Below are positions 15,945 to 24,879 of a DNA stretch of 56,087 nt, in pieces. The position numbers and the translations under genes were made by a program. Source of the stretch: Streptomycetaceae bacterium (GTDB lineage: Bacteria; Actinomycetota; Actinomycetes; Nanopelagicales; Nanopelagicaceae); assembly GCA_007279945.1 (NCBI GenBank), contig QYPG01000041.1:1-56087 (forward strand), read 5' to 3'. The notes beneath the pieces are model-generated. The model ran no database searches and was not told the DNA's origin. It was given only the letters and a program-made list of their open reading frames with translations. The stretch's first letter is position 1. Every line of letters starts with the position of its first letter.

Positions 15945-16807
15945 GCACAGCCAAGCATCAGTGGAAGTTACAGATGGCTCCTTGGGCTCTGCTTACAGTC
16001 TCAATGGCATGGGGCCTAGCTTTTGTGGTTATGAAAGATGCGATTGAGCGACAAAGCGTCAACAATTTTCTCTTTACACGTTTTGTACTAGCAATCGTAG
16101 TAATGGTTCTGATTCGTCCACGTGTTATTAAATTATTCACTAAAGACCTTGTTCTTAGAGCTTTAGCCGCCGGAGTATTTCTTGGTTTTGGCTATATTTT
16201 TCAAACTTTAGGCTTAGCCCGCACTGGGGCTGCTATCACTGGGTTTGTTACTGGGCTCTACATTGTTTTGACACCGCTTCTTGCATCGATAATTTTGCGA
16301 CAACGGGTAAGTAGATTTACGTGGACATGTGTTGCTATTGCAACAATCGGCCTTGGTTTACTTTCTATCCATGGTTTGACTATTGGCCTTGGTGAGTTTT
16401 TAACTTTTATAAGCGCTATTTTCTACGCCCTTCATATTATTGCGCTCAGTAAGTGGAGTTCGGGCCGTGATGCATACGCCATGACTGTCATTCAGTTATC
16501 AATGTGCGCCTTTATCTCTGGTTTAGCTTCGATTCCCGGTGGCTACTCCCCTCCACCTGATTTTGGAGTCTGGGCAGTTGTTATCTTCACTGCAGTCTTT
16601 GCTACAGCAATCGCATTTATTGTTCAGACCTGGTCGCAAGCACATATGAGCGCCACTAAGGTCGCAGTAATTTTGACTATGGAAGTTGTCTTTGCTGCAT
16701 TTTTTGCGATCATCTTTGGCGGAGAAAGTCTGACATTACAGAGCTCCATTGGTGGGGTAATGGTCGTCACTGCGATGTATTTGATTGTCATGAAAGAAGA
16801 GAAGTAG
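15941..16807 (+). CDS. EamA/DMT-superfamily transporter
   Basis: The 288-residue protein has ten predicted helices in two EamA repeats. The first opens with the typical WALLTVSMAWGLAFVVMKDAI segment, and the second ends with ILTMEVVFAAFFAIIFGGESL, the conserved motif of drug/metabolite exporters. Members export amino acids or other metabolites across the inner membrane; the substrate is unknown. The start overlaps the nfo stop (ATGA), so it is translationally coupled to it. Confidence 0.88.
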   Translation: MSTAKHQWKLQMAPWALLTVSMAWGLAFVVMKDAIERQSVNNFLFTRFVLAIVVMVLIRPRVIKLFTKDLVLRALAAGVFLGFGYIFQTLGLARTGAAITGFVTGLYIVLTPLLASIILRQRVSRFTWTCVAIATIGLGLLSIHGLTIGLGEFLTFISAIFYALHIIALSKWSSGRDAYAMTVIQLSMCAFISGLASIPGGYSPPPDFGVWAVVIFTAVFATAIAFIVQTWSQAHMSATKVAVILTMEVVFAAFFAIIFGGESLTLQSSIGGVMVVTAMYLIVMKEEK

Positions 16808-16816
16808 GCTTAGGCC

Positions 16817-17851
16817 ATGGCAATTGATCTAAGATCCGATACTGTCACCAAACCATCACTTGCGATGCGTGAAGCAATTGCTCACGCACCCGTTGGTGAT
16901 GATGTTTACGGCGATGATCCAACGGTTAACTCCCTTGAAGAACGCGTAGCTGCACTTTTTGGCAAAGAAGCTGGTGTATTTACTCCTACTGGCTCTTTAG
17001 CGAATCAGCTTGCAATTCGCATGCTAGTTGCACCCGGAGAAGAGTTAATCGCTGAAACTAATTCACATATTGTTCGTGCTGAACTTGGTGCGGCTGCCGT
17101 CTTTAGCGGCATAACAACTCGTACATGGCCTGCACCCTTTGGATTATTAAAGGCGGCGGATCCACTTGAAATTGCCCGACCAGATTCAGGCCCATATTTA
17201 GTCTCCACAACGGCAATTGCCGTTGAAAATACCCATAATTTTGGTGGCGGAACCGTACAACCAATAACTGAGATTGCCGCCCTCCGTAAAGGTGCTGATG
17301 CATTAGGTCTAGCTCTGCACTTAGACGGGGCACGAATTTGGAACGCCCATATTGCAAGTGGGGTCTCATTCTCTGAATACGGAAAATACTTTGACACCAT
17401 AAGCGTCTGTCTTTCTAAAGGCCTTGGCGCTCCGGTTGGTTCAATCATGCTCTCAACCAAAGAACGTGTTTCAAAGGCACGCATTTGGCGCAAACGTTAC
17501 GGTGCAGGAATGCGTCAAGTAGGAATCTTGGCAGCGGCAGCGCACTATGCCCTTGATAATAATATTGAGCGACTAGCCGATGATCATCGCCGCGCTAAAG
17601 ATTTAGCGATTGCAATCGCAGCTATAGATAGTTCTCTTATCGATCCTTCAACTGTTGTGACAAATATTGTGGGACTAGATTTAGCGTCAATGCCATTTAC
17701 CGCCGCCGAACTTTCTCAACGTTGCCGAGATGCTGGTTTATGGATAAGCGCTCTTGGACCAAAGTATGCGCGTCTTGTTACACACATGGATTTTGATGAC
17801 GCTCAATGCGCCCAAGCTATTGAAATCTTAAAGAAAGCCCTCGTGGCTTAG
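16817..17851 (+). CDS. ltaE: Low-specificity L-threonine aldolase
   Basis: The 344-residue PLP enzyme cleaves L-threonine or allo-threonine to glycine and acetaldehyde. The start MAIDLRSDTVTKPSLAMREAI is typical, with GDDVYGDDPTVNSLEE next and the PLP-binding lysine in CLSKGLGAPVGS near residue 200. The beta-eliminating-lyase fold continues to the end with normal length. It may supply glycine or work in reverse. The last 24 bp overlap the convergent ogt gene. Confidence 0.92.
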   Translation: MAIDLRSDTVTKPSLAMREAIAHAPVGDDVYGDDPTVNSLEERVAALFGKEAGVFTPTGSLANQLAIRMLVAPGEELIAETNSHIVRAELGAAAVFSGITTRTWPAPFGLLKAADPLEIARPDSGPYLVSTTAIAVENTHNFGGGTVQPITEIAALRKGADALGLALHLDGARIWNAHIASGVSFSEYGKYFDTISVCLSKGLGAPVGSIMLSTKERVSKARIWRKRYGAGMRQVGILAAAAHYALDNNIERLADDHRRAKDLAIAIAAIDSSLIDPSTVVTNIVGLDLASMPFTAAELSQRCRDAGLWISALGPKYARLVTHMDFDDAQCAQAIEILKKALVA

Positions 17852-18301
17852 TAGCCATTCCTTCTTATCAACACCATAGGCATAGTTGCCAAGCGCTCCT
17901 CCGGTTTTAACAATCCGGTGACAAGGCACAACTAACATAATCGCATTACTTGCACATGCACTCCCGGCGGCGCGAACTGCTGCATGTGAACCAGCCTTCT
18001 CGGCAAGGTCAGAGTATGAAATTACTTTACCGGCATTAACTTTTCGCATAGCTTTCCATGCTGCTTGTGAAAATGCTGCTCCAGGTTGTCGAACTTTGAT
18101 GGCATTAATCGCAGTTAAATCACCATCGAAGTAATCACTAATAAGATCTGAAATAACTGGAATCACTTTAACGCTCTTTACTTCGCCACTAACGTTGAAT
18201 GCTGTGATCGTTGAAAGGTTTGCACCTATCAGAATCTGATCATCAGCTAATAAATTGAGGGTGCCAACTGGGGTCTTAAGGGAGGATACGAGTAAAGGCA
18301 C
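17828..18301 (-). CDS. ogt: Methylated-DNA-protein-cysteine methyltransferase (Ogt/MGMT)
   Basis: The 157-residue protein repairs O6-alkylguanine by moving the alkyl group onto its own cysteine. The active-site PCHRIV motif is present, as are the helix-turn-helix region with GKVISYSDLAEKAGSHAAVRAAGSACASN and the Asn hinge. The N-terminal domain is short but typical of Ogt. It converges on and overlaps the threonine aldolase gene by 24 bp. Confidence 0.93.
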   Translation of the reverse strand: MPLLVSSLKTPVGTLNLLADDQILIGANLSTITAFNVSGEVKSVKVIPVISDLISDYFDGDLTAINAIKVRQPGAAFSQAAWKAMRKVNAGKVISYSDLAEKAGSHAAVRAAGSACASNAIMLVVPCHRIVKTGGALGNYAYGVDKKEWLLSHEGFL

Positions 18302-18310
18302 TCGCCTAAA

Positions 18311-19681
18311 TTAGCGGTCGCGCAACATCTCGGCAACTAAAAATGCCAGTTCTAATGACTGCGCATGATTGAGTCGCGGATCGCAGGCACTTTCATAGCG
18401 GGTAGCCAGATCTTCATGAGAAATTTTTTCTCCGCCTCCAACACACTCGGTTACATCATCACCAGTGAGTTCAATATGAACTCCACCCGGGTGAGTTCCT
18501 AGGGCCTTATGGACTTCAAAAAAACCCTTTACTTCATCCATAACATCATCAAAGCTGCGCGTCTTATATCCACTGGGGGCTTCATAAGTGTTGCCATGCA
18601 TCGGATCACAGACCCACAAGACTTTAGCGCCGGATTTGGTCACACCATCGACAAGAGCAGGTAGTGCTTCACGAATTTTGCCCGCACCCATGCGAGTAAT
18701 AAAAGTTAAACGTCCTGGTTCGCGCTCTGGATCTAATTTATCGATCAAGGCCAGTGCATCTTCGACCGTTGACTTAGGTCCAAGCTTTACACCAATTGGA
18801 TTGCGCACCTTAGATGCGAAATCAATGTGTGCGCCATCTAATTGGCGAGTACGTTCGCCGATCCAAATGAAGTGTCCAGATACATCGTATGGTGTTCCAG
18901 TTCGAGAATCGATACGAGTCAGAGCCTTCTCGTATTCCAAGATTAAAGCTTCGTGGCTTGAAAAGAAATCAACTGATTTAAATGACTCTGGATCAACTCC
19001 GGCAGATTTCATAAAGGCTAGAGCTCGGCCAATTTCATTTGCCATTTGCTCGTAGCGAACTCCAACGGATGAGTCACGAATAAATCCCTTATTCCATTCG
19101 TGAACCTGCCGAAGATCGGCAAAGCCGCCTTGGGTAAATGCGCGAACTAAGTTCAATGTTGCCGCTGATGTGTTGTACACGCGAACTAAACGATGAGGAT
19201 CAGGAGTTCTTGAGCTTTCAGTAAATTCAAGATCATTGACTGCATCTCCACGGTAGGCCGGAAGAGTTACATCTCCTCTGGTCTCCATGTCATTAGAGCG
19301 AGGCTTGGCAAACTGTCCAGCCATACGCCCAACTTTTACAACTGGAAGAGATGAGTAGTACTGCAAAACTGCAGCCATCTGTAAAATCGTCTTGATTCGA
19401 TTGCGAATTGAATCGGCGGTAGCTGCAGCAAAAGTTTCAGCACAGTCTCCACCTTGCAACCAAAAAGCTTTTCCATCAGCAGCAAGGGCAATTCGCTTTT
19501 TGAGATCATCACACTCACCAGCAAAGACGAGTGGTGGAAAAGATTTCAACTCTGCAACGGCAGCCTTTATAGGTGCACCGTCGGCTCCACCTGGCCAGTT
19601 GGGCTGTTGCGCGGCAACTAATCCAGGCGTGAAGAGCGAATCAATCGATGAATTCATAGGTATAAGAGTAGAGAGTTCCAT
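18311..19681 (-). CDS. aroG: Type II DAHP synthase, first step of aromatic amino acid synthesis
   Basis: The 456-residue protein condenses phosphoenolpyruvate and erythrose 4-phosphate to DAHP. Type II (plant/mycobacterial) features are clear: LQGGDCAETFAAATADSI, GRMAGQFAKPRS, FIWIGERTRQLDGAHIDF, NPIGVKLGPK and WVCDPMHGNTY. No regulatory chorismate mutase domain is fused. Two starts are possible: ATG 19681, or ATG 19657 giving MNSSIDSLF. The second has a TACTCT hexamer seven bases upstream (19665-19670), fitting a leaderless start, and neither has a ribosome binding site. The gene follows the phosphofructokinase by 17 bp, linking glycolytic PEP supply to the shikimate entry. Confidence 0.94.
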   Translation of the reverse strand: MELSTLIPMNSSIDSLFTPGLVAAQQPNWPGGADGAPIKAAVAELKSFPPLVFAGECDDLKKRIALAADGKAFWLQGGDCAETFAAATADSIRNRIKTILQMAAVLQYYSSLPVVKVGRMAGQFAKPRSNDMETRGDVTLPAYRGDAVNDLEFTESSRTPDPHRLVRVYNTSAATLNLVRAFTQGGFADLRQVHEWNKGFIRDSSVGVRYEQMANEIGRALAFMKSAGVDPESFKSVDFFSSHEALILEYEKALTRIDSRTGTPYDVSGHFIWIGERTRQLDGAHIDFASKVRNPIGVKLGPKSTVEDALALIDKLDPEREPGRLTFITRMGAGKIREALPALVDGVTKSGAKVLWVCDPMHGNTYEAPSGYKTRSFDDVMDEVKGFFEVHKALGTHPGGVHIELTGDDVTECVGGGEKISHEDLATRYESACDPRLNHAQSLELAFLVAEMLRDR

Positions 19682-19698
19682 GGCTTCGCGACGTGCGA

Positions 19699-20724
19699 TT
19701 AACCAAAGAAAATCTCGGCCTCCTTGTAGCGCTCTAGTGGAACTAGCTTTAACTTTTCAGTAGCCGATGCAAGCGGAACGCGAACGATATCGGTGCCATG
19801 GAGGGCGACCATTGTGCCCCAGTCACCTTCATGGGCGGCAGTGATTGCTTGTATACCAAAGCGAGTTGCAAGTACGCGATCAAAGGCCGTGGGTGAGCCG
19901 CCGCGCTGAATATGTCCAAGCACTGAAGTCCGTGCCTCTTTGCCAGTCTTAGCTTCAATCTCTCCAGCTAACCAATCACCGATACCTGCTAGCTTGACGT
20001 GACCAAAGGCGTCGAGTGATTTATCTTTGACTGCCATATCTCCATCTTGTGGAATCGCACCTTCAGCAATAACAATAATCGGGGCGTAGTGAGATTTGAA
20101 TCGAGACTCAACCCATTCGCAGACTTTATCTAACGAGAATTTTTGTTCAGGAATCAAAATACATGCAGCACCACCAGCGAGTCCGGCGTGAAGTGCAATC
20201 CATCCAGCATGTCGGCCCATAACTTCAACGATTAATGCACGGTGGTGGGATTCAGCAGTCGTGTGTAAACGATCGATCGCCTCAACGGCAATATTTACCG
20301 CCGTATCAAATCCAAATGTGTAGTCCGTGTTGTTGAGGTCGTTATCAATAGTTTTTGGAACGCCGATAACTTTGACCCCCAAGGAATCTAGTTTTGTTGC
20401 AACACCCAAAGTATCTTCGCCACCGATAGCAATAAGCGCATCGATTCCAGCCTTTGCTAAATTCTCTTTAATCTTTTCAACGCCGCCCTCGATCTTAAAT
20501 GGATTTGTGCGTGAAGAGCCCAGAATGGTTCCTCCGCGAGGCAAGATTCCACGAGTAGTTTCTAGGGTCAATGGCATAGTCAAACCCTCAAGTGGGCCTT
20601 TCCAACCATCGCGAAAACCAACAAACTCATGTCCATACTCTTTTACGCCTTTTCGGACCACTGCACGGATAACAGCATTTAGTCCTGGGCAATCTCCGCC
20701 GCCAGTTAGTACACCAATACGCAT
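19699..20724 (-). CDS. pfp: 6-phosphofructokinase with PPi-type active-site residues
   Basis: The 341-residue protein belongs to the PfkA family, phosphorylating fructose 6-phosphate to the bisphosphate. The start is ATG 20724, preceded by GTGGAG. The residues that decide the phosphoryl donor are Asp104 (in GGEDT, residues 101-105) and Lys124 (in PKTIDND, 123-129). ATP-dependent enzymes have Gly at both positions, while the actinobacterial PPi-dependent enzyme has Asp and Lys. So pyrophosphate is the likely donor, making the step reversible. A tight transcription unit with the DAHP synthase gene follows. A xylulokinase gene is divergent, with a palindrome in between. Confidence 0.9.
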   Translation of the reverse strand: MRIGVLTGGGDCPGLNAVIRAVVRKGVKEYGHEFVGFRDGWKGPLEGLTMPLTLETTRGILPRGGTILGSSRTNPFKIEGGVEKIKENLAKAGIDALIAIGGEDTLGVATKLDSLGVKVIGVPKTIDNDLNNTDYTFGFDTAVNIAVEAIDRLHTTAESHHRALIVEVMGRHAGWIALHAGLAGGAACILIPEQKFSLDKVCEWVESRFKSHYAPIIVIAEGAIPQDGDMAVKDKSLDAFGHVKLAGIGDWLAGEIEAKTGKEARTSVLGHIQRGGSPTAFDRVLATRFGIQAITAAHEGDWGTMVALHGTDIVRVPLASATEKLKLVPLERYKEAEIFFG

Positions 20725-20787
20725 TATTAACTCCACTAAGAAAAGTTTTATGAAGAAGGGCTCGAACTATCAAATCACCCAACCTAT

Positions 20788-20801
20788 AGTCAACGTTGAC
20801 T
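20788..20801. promoter_or_regulatory. Perfect 14-bp palindrome between pfk and xylB, candidate operator
   Basis: AGTCAACGTTGACT is a perfect inverted repeat centred on CG, the symmetry typical of LacI-family operators. It lies in the 98-bp divergent region. On the minus strand its TTGACT half could serve as the -35 of the pfk promoter, with GATAGT 16 bases downstream as -10. It lies 21 bp upstream of the xylB start. No regulator gene is adjacent. Confidence 0.5.
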
Positions 20802-20810
20802 CACACAGTC

Positions 20811-20816
20811 TAGCCT
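20811..20816 (+). promoter_or_regulatory. -10 box of a probable leaderless promoter for xylB
   Basis: TAGCCT ends six bases before the ATG at 20823 and no ribosome binding site is present. Support is only the hexamer and its spacing. Confidence 0.35.
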
Positions 20817-20822
20817 TCAGTC

Positions 20823-22226
20823 ATGGCTAATCAACAACTCGTCGCCGGCGTGGACTCCTCAACTCAATCGGTAAAAGTTGTCGTGCGAGATGCCACTACT
20901 GGCCTGTTAGTTCGCCAAGCTCGTGCGCCCCACCCAGATGGCACAGAAGTTGATCCCCAGATGTGGAAGGCGGCCCTTGATTCAGCCGTTGAACAAGCCG
21001 GTGGTCTAGATGATGTCGCTGCGATTTCAATTGCTGGACAACAGCACGGCATGGTCGCCCTAGATAGTACTGGAGATGTAATTCGGCCTGCGCTTCTTTG
21101 GAATGATACGCGTTCAGCGCAAGCGGCTGTAGATTTAAATAACGAACTCGGTGGAGATGCACAGATTGCAAGAAAAGTCGGCTCGGTTTTAGTTGCATCA
21201 TTTACTGCAGCTAAATTGCGCTGGCTTGCAGATAATGAACCCGCAAACGCTGCTCGAGTTGCTGCCGTTGCACTTCCACATGATTGGTTGTCGTGGCAGT
21301 TACAAGGTGGAAAAGATTTAGACAAACTTTTTACCGATCGTAGCGATGCTTCAGGTACAGGTTATTTTGATCCAACAACGTCGCACTATCGTGAAGATAT
21401 TGTGCGTCTTGCTTTACGCCATGATTTAGAAGTTACGCTGCCGCGAATCATCAACCCTGCCGATTTTGGTGGCACTACCTTATCTGGAGTTCCTATCGCT
21501 GCAGGTGCCGGTGATAACGCAGGGGCAGCCCTTGGAGTTCAAGCTCAACAGGGCGATGTTATCGTCTCATTAGGAACAAGTGGAACTGCATTCGCAGTCT
21601 CTGAGACTCCCACTCATGATTCAACTGGTGCAGTTGCTGGTTTTGCCGATGCAACCGGGCATTTCTTACCATTAGTGTGCACGTTAAACGCTGCCAGAAT
21701 TTTAGATGCGGCAACAAAAATATTAGGAAAAACCCACGATGAGGTTGGCCAATTAGCCTTGCTCTCACCCGCAGGTTCTAACGGCTTAACGCTGTTGCCA
21801 TACTTCGAAGGCGAACGCACTCCGAATCGACCTCATGCAACTGGGGTTTTTGCCGGTATGAACTTAAATAACTCGAATCAAAATGATATAGCTCGAGCCA
21901 TGATCGAGGGAATGTTGTGTGGTTTAGCCGATGCAGTTGATTCACTTATTGCGATGGGAGTTCAAGTTAATCGAGTTATACTCATTGGTGGTGCAGCTAA
22001 GAATCCAGCTATCCCAGCAATTGCAAGTGCTATTTTTGGGAGAACTGTTATTGTGCCGCCAGTAGGTGAATACGTTGCCGATGGCGCTGCTAAACAGGCG
22101 GCGTGGGCGATACTTGGGCATATGCCAACGTGGAACATTGGAGAAACTAATTCGCACAGTTCTAAATCAACGCCACATGTAATGGATCAGTACCGAACCT
22201 TACGCAATAACACTAGTGATTGGTAA
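20823..22226 (+). CDS. xylB: Xylulokinase (FGGY-family sugar kinase)
   Basis: The 467-residue protein matches xylulokinase, which phosphorylates D-xylulose for entry into the pentose phosphate pathway. The N-terminal GVDSSTQSVKVVVRD phosphate loop, the AISIAGQQHGMVALD segment typical of xylulokinases, and the C-terminal ATP-binding LIGGAAKNPAIPAIASAIFG are present. Length is near the usual 480. No xylose isomerase or transporter is in the window. It is followed one base later by an EamA transporter gene. Confidence 0.92.
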   Translation: MANQQLVAGVDSSTQSVKVVVRDATTGLLVRQARAPHPDGTEVDPQMWKAALDSAVEQAGGLDDVAAISIAGQQHGMVALDSTGDVIRPALLWNDTRSAQAAVDLNNELGGDAQIARKVGSVLVASFTAAKLRWLADNEPANAARVAAVALPHDWLSWQLQGGKDLDKLFTDRSDASGTGYFDPTTSHYREDIVRLALRHDLEVTLPRIINPADFGGTTLSGVPIAAGAGDNAGAALGVQAQQGDVIVSLGTSGTAFAVSETPTHDSTGAVAGFADATGHFLPLVCTLNAARILDAATKILGKTHDEVGQLALLSPAGSNGLTLLPYFEGERTPNRPHATGVFAGMNLNNSNQNDIARAMIEGMLCGLADAVDSLIAMGVQVNRVILIGGAAKNPAIPAIASAIFGRTVIVPPVGEYVADGAAKQAAWAILGHMPTWNIGETNSHSSKSTPHVMDQYRTLRNNTSDW

Positions 22227-22227
22227 A

Positions 22228-23109
22228 ATGACACGTAAATCTTGGATTCAATTTGCCATTGTCGGCCTTCTGTGGGGAATCCCCTATTTGTTGATGAAAG
22301 TTGCTGTTGCCGATATTCCACCACCTCTGATTGTTGCTGGACGGACAATCATTGGTGCTAGCATCTTAATTCCCATAGCTATCCACCAAAAATCCTTTAT
22401 GCATGCCATTAGAGGTATTAAATACGTACTTCCTTACGCATTTCTTGAAATGGTCGGCCCGTGGATTTTGATAACTAATGCTGAAAAAGAAATCTCGTCT
22501 GGTTTAGCTGGCCTTCTTGTTGCAACCGTTCCAATTTTTGCCACAATATTTACATCTTTGCGCGGAGATCATTCAGTCTGGCAACCAAAACGAATCTTTG
22601 GATTAGTTGTTGGTTTTATTGGAATTGTTGCGCTAGTTGGAATCGAATCGATCACCGGTAGCAGTAATCCGAAGGCCATAGCTATGTGTATTCTCGCCGC
22701 CATCCTCTACTCCTATGCGGTCTTGATGGTGACATCAAATTTACCTGGGGTCGATGGCGTTGCAATCAATGGTGTCGCCATGGCAATTACTGCAACTTTC
22801 TATACCCCTATCGCCATCGCCATGTGGCCATCGAATCCCGTCTCATTAAATGCGGTCGCAGCCTTGATTGCACTTGGAGTTTTTTCTACAGCAATTGCCT
22901 TCATGCTCTTTTTTATTGTTATCAAAGAGATTGGTCCAGCTCGCGGCTCATTGACTACTTACGTTAACACTGCCGTAGCGGTAGTTCTTGGAATCATAAT
23001 TTTACACGAACCGATTACTTTGGGAATTATTGTTGGCCTGCCATTAGTACTTCTGGGCTCTTATTTAGCTAGCCGCAAAAGTAATTTAGTTGTTATCGCC
23101 GAATCCTAA
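22228..23109 (+). CDS. EamA/DMT-superfamily transporter
   Basis: The 293-residue protein has about ten membrane helices in two EamA repeats, opening with FAIVGLLWGIPYLLMKVAV and closing with LASRKSNLVVIAES. ATG 22228 is one base beyond the xylB stop and is chosen over the 22216 start, which lies inside xylB. It is a second, distinct EamA protein, only distantly similar to the one at 15941. Substrate unknown; cotranscription with xylB does not prove a sugar substrate. Its final 24 bp overlap the convergent era gene. Confidence 0.86.
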   Translation: MTRKSWIQFAIVGLLWGIPYLLMKVAVADIPPPLIVAGRTIIGASILIPIAIHQKSFMHAIRGIKYVLPYAFLEMVGPWILITNAEKEISSGLAGLLVATVPIFATIFTSLRGDHSVWQPKRIFGLVVGFIGIVALVGIESITGSSNPKAIAMCILAAILYSYAVLMVTSNLPGVDGVAINGVAMAITATFYTPIAIAMWPSNPVSLNAVAALIALGVFSTAIAFMLFFIVIKEIGPARGSLTTYVNTAVAVVLGIIILHEPITLGIIVGLPLVLLGSYLASRKSNLVVIAES

Positions 23110-24006
23110 ACGCTCCAATAATTTAGGATCCCGCTGCCACTCTTTAGATACTTTTATATGCAATCCTAGGAAAATCTTAGCAACAAGTGCGCGTTCAATA
23201 TCGGCACGGGCACGGATTCCAATCTCCTTTAATCGACTGCCCTGGTGCCCCAATAAAATCGCACGTTGCGTATCACGCTCTACGTGAATTGTTGCGTGAA
23301 CATCATAAAAAGGTCGAGAACCTTTTTCTTCGCGCTCACCAAACTCATCGATAGTCACCATAATTGAGTGCGGAAGCTCCTCGCGTACATCTTGCAAAGC
23401 TGCTTCGCGAATATACTCACAGATTAACTGTTCGATTGCTTGATCACTCGTAGTGCCAGCAGGGTAATACTGTGGACCTGAAGGAAGGCTCTTACCAATG
23501 AGTTCATTTAACAAATCGATCTGGTCATGAATCGCTGCCGAAACTGGGATAATTTCATCCCATACAAATCCTTGAGCTAGCGCCATGATTCCAGCCAGGC
23601 GAAGGGCTAATTTTTCCTTTGAAATTAAATCGGTTTTAGTCACTACTGCAAACTTCTTTGAACGTGGATGCTTTGCAATCTCTTGCGCAATAAATGAATC
23701 TCCAGCACCAGATGTCTCATCGGCTGGAATACACAGAATGACCACATCAACTGAATCCATGCTCTGATCTACAAGGGCATTGAGACGATGACCAAGAAGC
23801 GTTTTTGGCTTATGAACTCCTGGTGTATCGACCAGAACGGCTTGAAAATCTGAACCGTGAACAATTCCACGAATCGCACTGCGAGTGGTATTTGGATGAT
23901 GAGAGGTTATTGCAATCTTGCTACCTACAAGTGCGTTAATTAATGTTGATTTTCCAACGTTTGGGCGGCCAACAATGGCAACAAAGCCCGAACGGAAATC
24001 ACTCAT
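23086..24006 (-). CDS. era: GTPase Era, 16S rRNA-binding assembly factor
   Basis: The 306-residue protein has the G-domain motifs in order: GRPNVGKST, the switch residue in NTTRSAIRGI, DTPG and TKTD, followed by a C-terminal KH domain (SRLKEIGIRARADIE, typical LKxIGxxAR). Era binds the 3' end of 16S rRNA and helps mature the small ribosomal subunit. The fourth G motif is TKTD instead of the usual NKxD, which is frequent in actinobacterial Era. It is the last gene of the minus-strand unit that begins with rplS, starting 12 bp after dprA. Confidence 0.95.
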   Translation of the reverse strand: MSDFRSGFVAIVGRPNVGKSTLINALVGSKIAITSHHPNTTRSAIRGIVHGSDFQAVLVDTPGVHKPKTLLGHRLNALVDQSMDSVDVVILCIPADETSGAGDSFIAQEIAKHPRSKKFAVVTKTDLISKEKLALRLAGIMALAQGFVWDEIIPVSAAIHDQIDLLNELIGKSLPSGPQYYPAGTTSDQAIEQLICEYIREAALQDVREELPHSIMVTIDEFGEREEKGSRPFYDVHATIHVERDTQRAILLGHQGSRLKEIGIRARADIERALVAKIFLGLHIKVSKEWQRDPKLLERLGFGDNN

Positions 24007-24018
24007 AGGTAGATTCTC

Positions 24019-24879
24019 TCATTGATTTAACCCTATGAACTCCACTGCATCTGCAACCGATGTAACTAATTCTGCAGCTCGCTCACCTATCAGTCGATGA
24101 CAGCCATCACTAGTTGGTGAATGAATAGGACCAGGAATTGCCATGACGGGTCTTAATAGTTCTGCGGCATCCCGGGCGGTACGAAGTGAGCCGCTGCGAA
24201 ATGCGGCTTCGACTACAAGTGTGGCAAGTGACATCGCTGCGATTAATCGATTGCGCGTTAAGAATCGATGTGGCATGGCTTTTACTCCAGGCATCACCTC
24301 AGTAATCAACGCGCCAGATTCGCAGATCTCTTCAAATAATCTGGTGTTACCAGCCGGATAATTAACATCGATACCGGAGGCGATTACAGCGACGGTACAC
24401 CCCTCGGCAATGAGCGCCCCTTTATGTGCGTATGTATCGATACCGTATGCACCGCCACTAATAACTGCCCATTCTCTATCTACAAAACCGGCAGCAAAAT
24501 CTCCAGCGATACGAGCGCCGTAGTTTGTAGGGTTTCGGCTACCGACAATTGCAAGAGAGTCATTTGTTAACACGGCAAGATTTCCTTTGCCAATGAGTGC
24601 GATTGGCGGCGTTACTAAATCCTCAACTCGAGATGGCCAAAAATTATCACCAGGAACTAAAAATGTGGATCCCGCTGCATCGATAGAACTAAGAATTGAA
24701 TCGGAAGAAGTCAGTGAGATATAGTCAATAAGTGCACCATATTTAATTCGATCATAACCACCATTGATTAGTTTATTAATAACCTCTAAGGCACTTGAGC
24801 CGTAAATTTCAGCGGCCCAGAATGTATGTCCACCTTCAATAGCGCTAAAGAGAATTGCGCGCGCTTCTCGCTCGTTCAC
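24019..24879 (-). CDS. dprA: DNA-processing protein DprA/Smf
   Basis: The 286-residue protein has the Rossmann-like DprA core with GSRNPTNYGARIAGDFAAGF, SGGAYGIDTYAHKGAL, VIASGIDVNYPAGN and PRVEAAFRSGSL-like segments. DprA loads RecA on incoming single-stranded DNA during natural transformation. It overlaps comM by four bases, and the pair is conserved in many actinobacteria. No pilus or ComEC genes are in the window. The protein lacks the long C-terminal winged helix of some homologues, ending soon after the core. Confidence 0.92.
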   Translation of the reverse strand: MNEREARAILFSAIEGGHTFWAAEIYGSSALEVINKLINGGYDRIKYGALIDYISLTSSDSILSSIDAAGSTFLVPGDNFWPSRVEDLVTPPIALIGKGNLAVLTNDSLAIVGSRNPTNYGARIAGDFAAGFVDREWAVISGGAYGIDTYAHKGALIAEGCTVAVIASGIDVNYPAGNTRLFEEICESGALITEVMPGVKAMPHRFLTRNRLIAAMSLATLVVEAAFRSGSLRTARDAAELLRPVMAIPGPIHSPTSDGCHRLIGERAAELVTSVADAVEFIGLNQ

